From: an uncultured Mycoplasmatota bacterium
Lineage (GTDB): Bacteria; Bacillota_I; Bacilli_A; RF39; UBA660
NCBI GenBank assembly: GCA_947087145.1
Contig: CAMUBM010000017.1
Location: 1 to 9,297 of the forward strand
Direction: 5' to 3'
DNA length: 9,297 bases
A program made the translations under genes and the position numbers. Below the pieces are notes generated by a model. The model was not told where the DNA came from. It made no database searches and saw nothing but the letters and a program-made list of their open reading frames with translations. Below are positions 7,184-9,297 of this stretch, in pieces. Within the stretch, counting starts at the first letter, position 1; every line of letters begins with the position of its first letter.

Positions 7184-7212
7184 TTGAATAGTAGCAATAA
7201 AAATTTTATTCT
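7184..7212 (+). promoter_or_regulatory. Possible promoter of the NERD-HRDC/mutY operon
   Basis: TTGAAT (7184-7189), a 17-nt spacer and TATTCT (7207-7212) would start transcription near 7219, about 20 nt before the ATG at 7238. If real, the TTG that opens the longest frame is the -35 element and not a start codon. Both hexamers are imperfect and the region is very AT-rich. Confidence 0.4.
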
Positions 7213-7237
7213 TATACGAATTCATGATAAAATAAAA

Positions 7238-8206
7238 ATGGTGAAGGAAATGTTATTTTTAAAACAATGGGAACCAATTTTATATCATAATGGAAGTACT
7301 TTAGAACAGCAGATTAAGTCTTTAAAAGAAAAAGAAGAACTAGATAGTGAAGAATTAAAAAAATTAAAAATGTTAGAATATGGAATAAAAGGAGAACAAA
7401 AAGTTTTATACGAACTAAAAAATAGTCACATTGGGATGTATATTTTACATGACATAAATCTAAAATTTAATGATTTAGAAATACAAATTGACTTTTTAAT
7501 AATGACGAAGAAAAATGTCTATGTGATTGAATGTAAAAATCTGTATGGAAACATTACAATAAATAATAAAGGCGATTTTTTAAGAGAAACAGAACAAAAT
7601 GGTAAAAAAGTAAAAGAGGGAATATACAGTCCACTAACGCAATGTGAACGTCATATTGGTTTATTAAAACAAATAACATATGAAAAATATGGAATGTTAG
7701 GAAAAATGATTTATGGCAACAAATTAGACGGCTTATTCACTCCCATTGTAGTTTTAGCAAATGATAAAACCATTCTTAATGATTACTATGCACCTTGTAA
7801 GGTAAAAAATAAAGTAGTTCGAGCTGACCAATTAATAAATTATATAAAAAAAATAGAAAGTTCAAAAACAAACCTTTATACAGAAAAATATATTAAAAAT
7901 TATTGTGATGCTTTATTAAAGTACCAAATAAACTCAAAATATATAGAACAAGTAAACATGGAAGAAACGAAAATAATCAATAAAAAAAGTGATAGTGAAC
8001 TAAGAGAAAGTTTAAAAAAATATCGTTTAGAAAAAAGTAGAGAAGAAAAATGCCAAGCTTATATTATTTTTAAGGATAGAACATTAGAAGAAATAGTAGA
8101 AAAAAAGCCAAAAACATTAGAGGAATTATTAAATATCGAAGGCTTTGGACAATATAAAGTGGAAAAATATGGTAGTGACATTTTAGAAATAATTAAGGAA
8201 CAATAA
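7238..8206 (+). CDS. NERD domain protein with C-terminal HRDC domain
   Basis: As started here the protein has 322 residues. The NERD domain (about 46-150) is a predicted PD-(D/E)XK nuclease-like fold, and its likely active residues are visible: Glu53 in KGEQKV, Asp85 in QIDFLI, and Glu98 with Lys100 in VIECKN. A helical linker follows, then an HRDC domain (about 255-320), with KYRLEKSREEKCQAYIIF and EELLNIEGFGQYKVEKYG, a small nucleic-acid-binding module also found in RecQ helicases and RNase D. Together this suggests DNA processing or repair; the substrate is unknown. The frame opens at TTG 7184, but no ribosome site precedes it. ATG 7238 and ATG 7250 are alternatives, both lacking a well-spaced Shine-Dalgarno; AAGGA (7244-7248) is too close to 7250. 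The start is therefore uncertain. The gene ends 13 nt before mutY, so the two are probably co-transcribed. Confidence 0.85.
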   Translation: MVKEMLFLKQWEPILYHNGSTLEQQIKSLKEKEELDSEELKKLKMLEYGIKGEQKVLYELKNSHIGMYILHDINLKFNDLEIQIDFLIMTKKNVYVIECKNLYGNITINNKGDFLRETEQNGKKVKEGIYSPLTQCERHIGLLKQITYEKYGMLGKMIYGNKLDGLFTPIVVLANDKTILNDYYAPCKVKNKVVRADQLINYIKKIESSKTNLYTEKYIKNYCDALLKYQINSKYIEQVNMEETKIINKKSDSELRESLKKYRLEKSREEKCQAYIIFKDRTLEEIVEKKPKTLEELLNIEGFGQYKVEKYGSDILEIIKEQ

Positions 8207-8219
8207 AAGAAGTGTAGTT

Positions 8220-9251
8220 ATGAACAAAATAACAGAAAAATTAATCTCATGGTACCAAGAAAACAAAAGAGATTTGCCATGGCGTCATACAAAAAATCCC
8301 TACTTCATTTGGATAAGTGAAATCATGCTCCAACAAACAAGAGTAGAAGCAGTAAAAGTATATTATGAAAGATTTATAAAAGAACTGCCAACCCTAGAAG
8401 ACTTAGCAAATGTAAAAGAAGATAAACTATTAAAATTATGGGAAGGGCTTGGCTACTATAGTAGAGTAAGAAATATGCAAAAGACTGCTAAAATTTTAAT
8501 AAAAAAAGGATTTAAGAACTTACCAAACACAAAAGAAGAATTACTATTTCTTCCTGGCATCGGAGCTTATACTGCTGGAGCCATCCTTTCCATTGCTTTT
8601 GATATCCCAACACCTGCTATTGATGGAAATGTCTATCGAGTTTTAGGAAGAGTCTACAAAATAGAAGACTCTATCTTTAAAAATAGTACCTACAAAATTT
8701 ATGAAGAAAAAATAAATAAACTATTACCCAAAGACCAGGCCTCTTCTTTCACTCAAAGTTTTATGGACTTAGGAAGTGAAATCTGTACCCCCAAATCTCC
8801 TAAATGTAGTGAGTGTCCTTTAAGATTAGAATGCAAGGCTTATAAAGAAAACAAAATGGAAAACTATCCAGTAAAGGATAAAAAGATAGAGCAAAAAATA
8901 GAAGAACGCATTGTCTTTTTATTCGTTTATAAAAATAAAGTAGCCATAAGAAAAAGAGAAGACAAAGGGTTACTTGCATCGCTCTATGAATTTCCCAATA
9001 CCTTAAATCTTTCTTCATTAATCGATGTAGAAAATGAATTACTAGAAAAAAATATTCCTATTCTTTCTACCATGGAAATAGGAGAAGCCAAACACGTATT
9101 TTCACACAAAATATGGTACATGAAAGGTTATCTTATAGAACTAAAGAAACCCATACAAGAATACTTATGGGTTACCAAAGACGAACTACAAAGCAAATAT
9201 TCTATTCCAAGTGCTTTTGCTTACTTTTTAGAATTTATTATGAATAGGTAA
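8220..9251 (+). CDS. mutY: Adenine DNA glycosylase MutY
   Basis: MutY removes adenine mispaired with 8-oxoguanine, the first step of base-excision repair of this oxidative lesion. The 343 residues match the usual bacterial length. The glycosylase domain has Glu34 in SEIMLQQT, the helix-hairpin-helix LPGIGAYTAG (111-120) and the catalytic Asp135 in AIDGNV. The 4Fe-4S cluster is complete: Cys189, Cys196, Cys199 and Cys205 with CX6C-X2-C-X5-C spacing. The NUDIX-like C-terminal domain (about 228-343), which reads the 8-oxoguanine, includes FSH at 294-296, the motif that contacts the lesion in Geobacillus MutY. All key residues are present, so the enzyme should be active. The ATG at 8220 is preceded by a weak AGAAGTG site; translation may be partly coupled to the NERD-HRDC gene 13 nt upstream. 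The stop codon lies inside the following terminator. Confidence 0.97.
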   Translation: MNKITEKLISWYQENKRDLPWRHTKNPYFIWISEIMLQQTRVEAVKVYYERFIKELPTLEDLANVKEDKLLKLWEGLGYYSRVRNMQKTAKILIKKGFKNLPNTKEELLFLPGIGAYTAGAILSIAFDIPTPAIDGNVYRVLGRVYKIEDSIFKNSTYKIYEEKINKLLPKDQASSFTQSFMDLGSEICTPKSPKCSECPLRLECKAYKENKMENYPVKDKKIEQKIEERIVFLFVYKNKVAIRKREDKGLLASLYEFPNTLNLSSLIDVENELLEKNIPILSTMEIGEAKHVFSHKIWYMKGYLIELKKPIQEYLWVTKDELQSKYSIPSAFAYFLEFIMNR

Positions 9252-9270
9252 ACACCTATTTTTTCTTTTT
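9243..9270 (+). terminator. Intrinsic terminator overlapping the mutY stop codon
   Basis: AATAGGT (9243-9249) pairs with ACCTATT (9254-9260) around the loop AAAC, followed by TTTTCTTTTT to 9270. The TAA stop of mutY (9249-9251) spans stem and loop. Confidence 0.8.
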
Positions 9271-9276
9271 GCATAC

Positions 9277-9289
9277 TATAAAATAGGAG
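9277..9289 (+). promoter_or_regulatory. Possible leader of the next gene (TATAAA box and AGGAG site)
   Basis: TATAAA (9277-9282) is followed by AGGAG (9285-9289), a good ribosome site for a start codon just beyond the window edge. The two are too close for this TATAAA to be that gene's -10 with the site retained, so the promoter may lie upstream. The following gene is not visible. Confidence 0.3.
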
Positions 9290-9297
9290 TTGAGTTT

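Noticed and set aside
1..9297. CRISPR array, tRNA or rRNA gene, insertion sequence
   Set aside because: No regularly spaced repeats, cloverleaf-like segment, rRNA core or transposase motif was seen on either strand by reading.

Overview
The window is AT-rich DNA (roughly one third G+C by eye) with strong AAGGAG-type ribosome binding sites and intrinsic terminators made of short stems plus T runs. It suggests a low-GC Bacillota or Mycoplasmatota-like bacterium, for example an uncultured gut RF39/Erysipelotrichales-type lineage. The P-type ATPase gene ends in TGA and the other stops are TAA or TAG, so the standard bacterial code fits; only one TGA stop is seen. The lineage is an inference from composition and gene content.

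Layout. Positions 3-980 (+) hold the 3' end of a large surface protein with GLUG-type repeats, closed by a terminator. An extended -10 promoter then drives a PII-like cation-transporting P-type ATPase (1097-3466, +). It converges on a complete exporter-type ABC transporter (3549-5309, -), and the two share a hairpin that could terminate in both directions. Upstream of the ABC gene, also on the minus strand, is a membrane-anchored DUF4474 protein (5419-6318) with its own terminator, so the two are probably separate transcription units.

Positions 6319-6719 look empty at first but hold the most interesting structure. A good promoter (TTGCAA, 16 nt, TATAAT) leads to a tiny gene for a very hydrophobic peptide of about 29 residues (6543-6632, +). 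Facing it is a second good promoter (TTGTCA, 18 nt, TATAAT; minus strand), which would make an RNA of about 58 nt. That RNA has a 5' hairpin and a terminator hairpin and is antisense to the last codons and 3' flank of the peptide gene. This is the architecture of a type I toxin-antitoxin locus. I recognise no known family, so it is a candidate novel module.

The right part holds a small FMN-binding split-barrel (pyridoxamine 5'-phosphate oxidase-like) protein (6720-7097, -). It is divergent from a probable operon of a NERD-HRDC protein (7238-8206, +) and the adenine glycosylase MutY (8220-9251, +). The nuclease-like NERD domain, the nucleic-acid-binding HRDC domain and MutY suggest a DNA-maintenance pair, though the link between them is inferred from spacing only. 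A terminator overlaps the mutY stop codon, and a probable leader for the next gene begins at the window edge.
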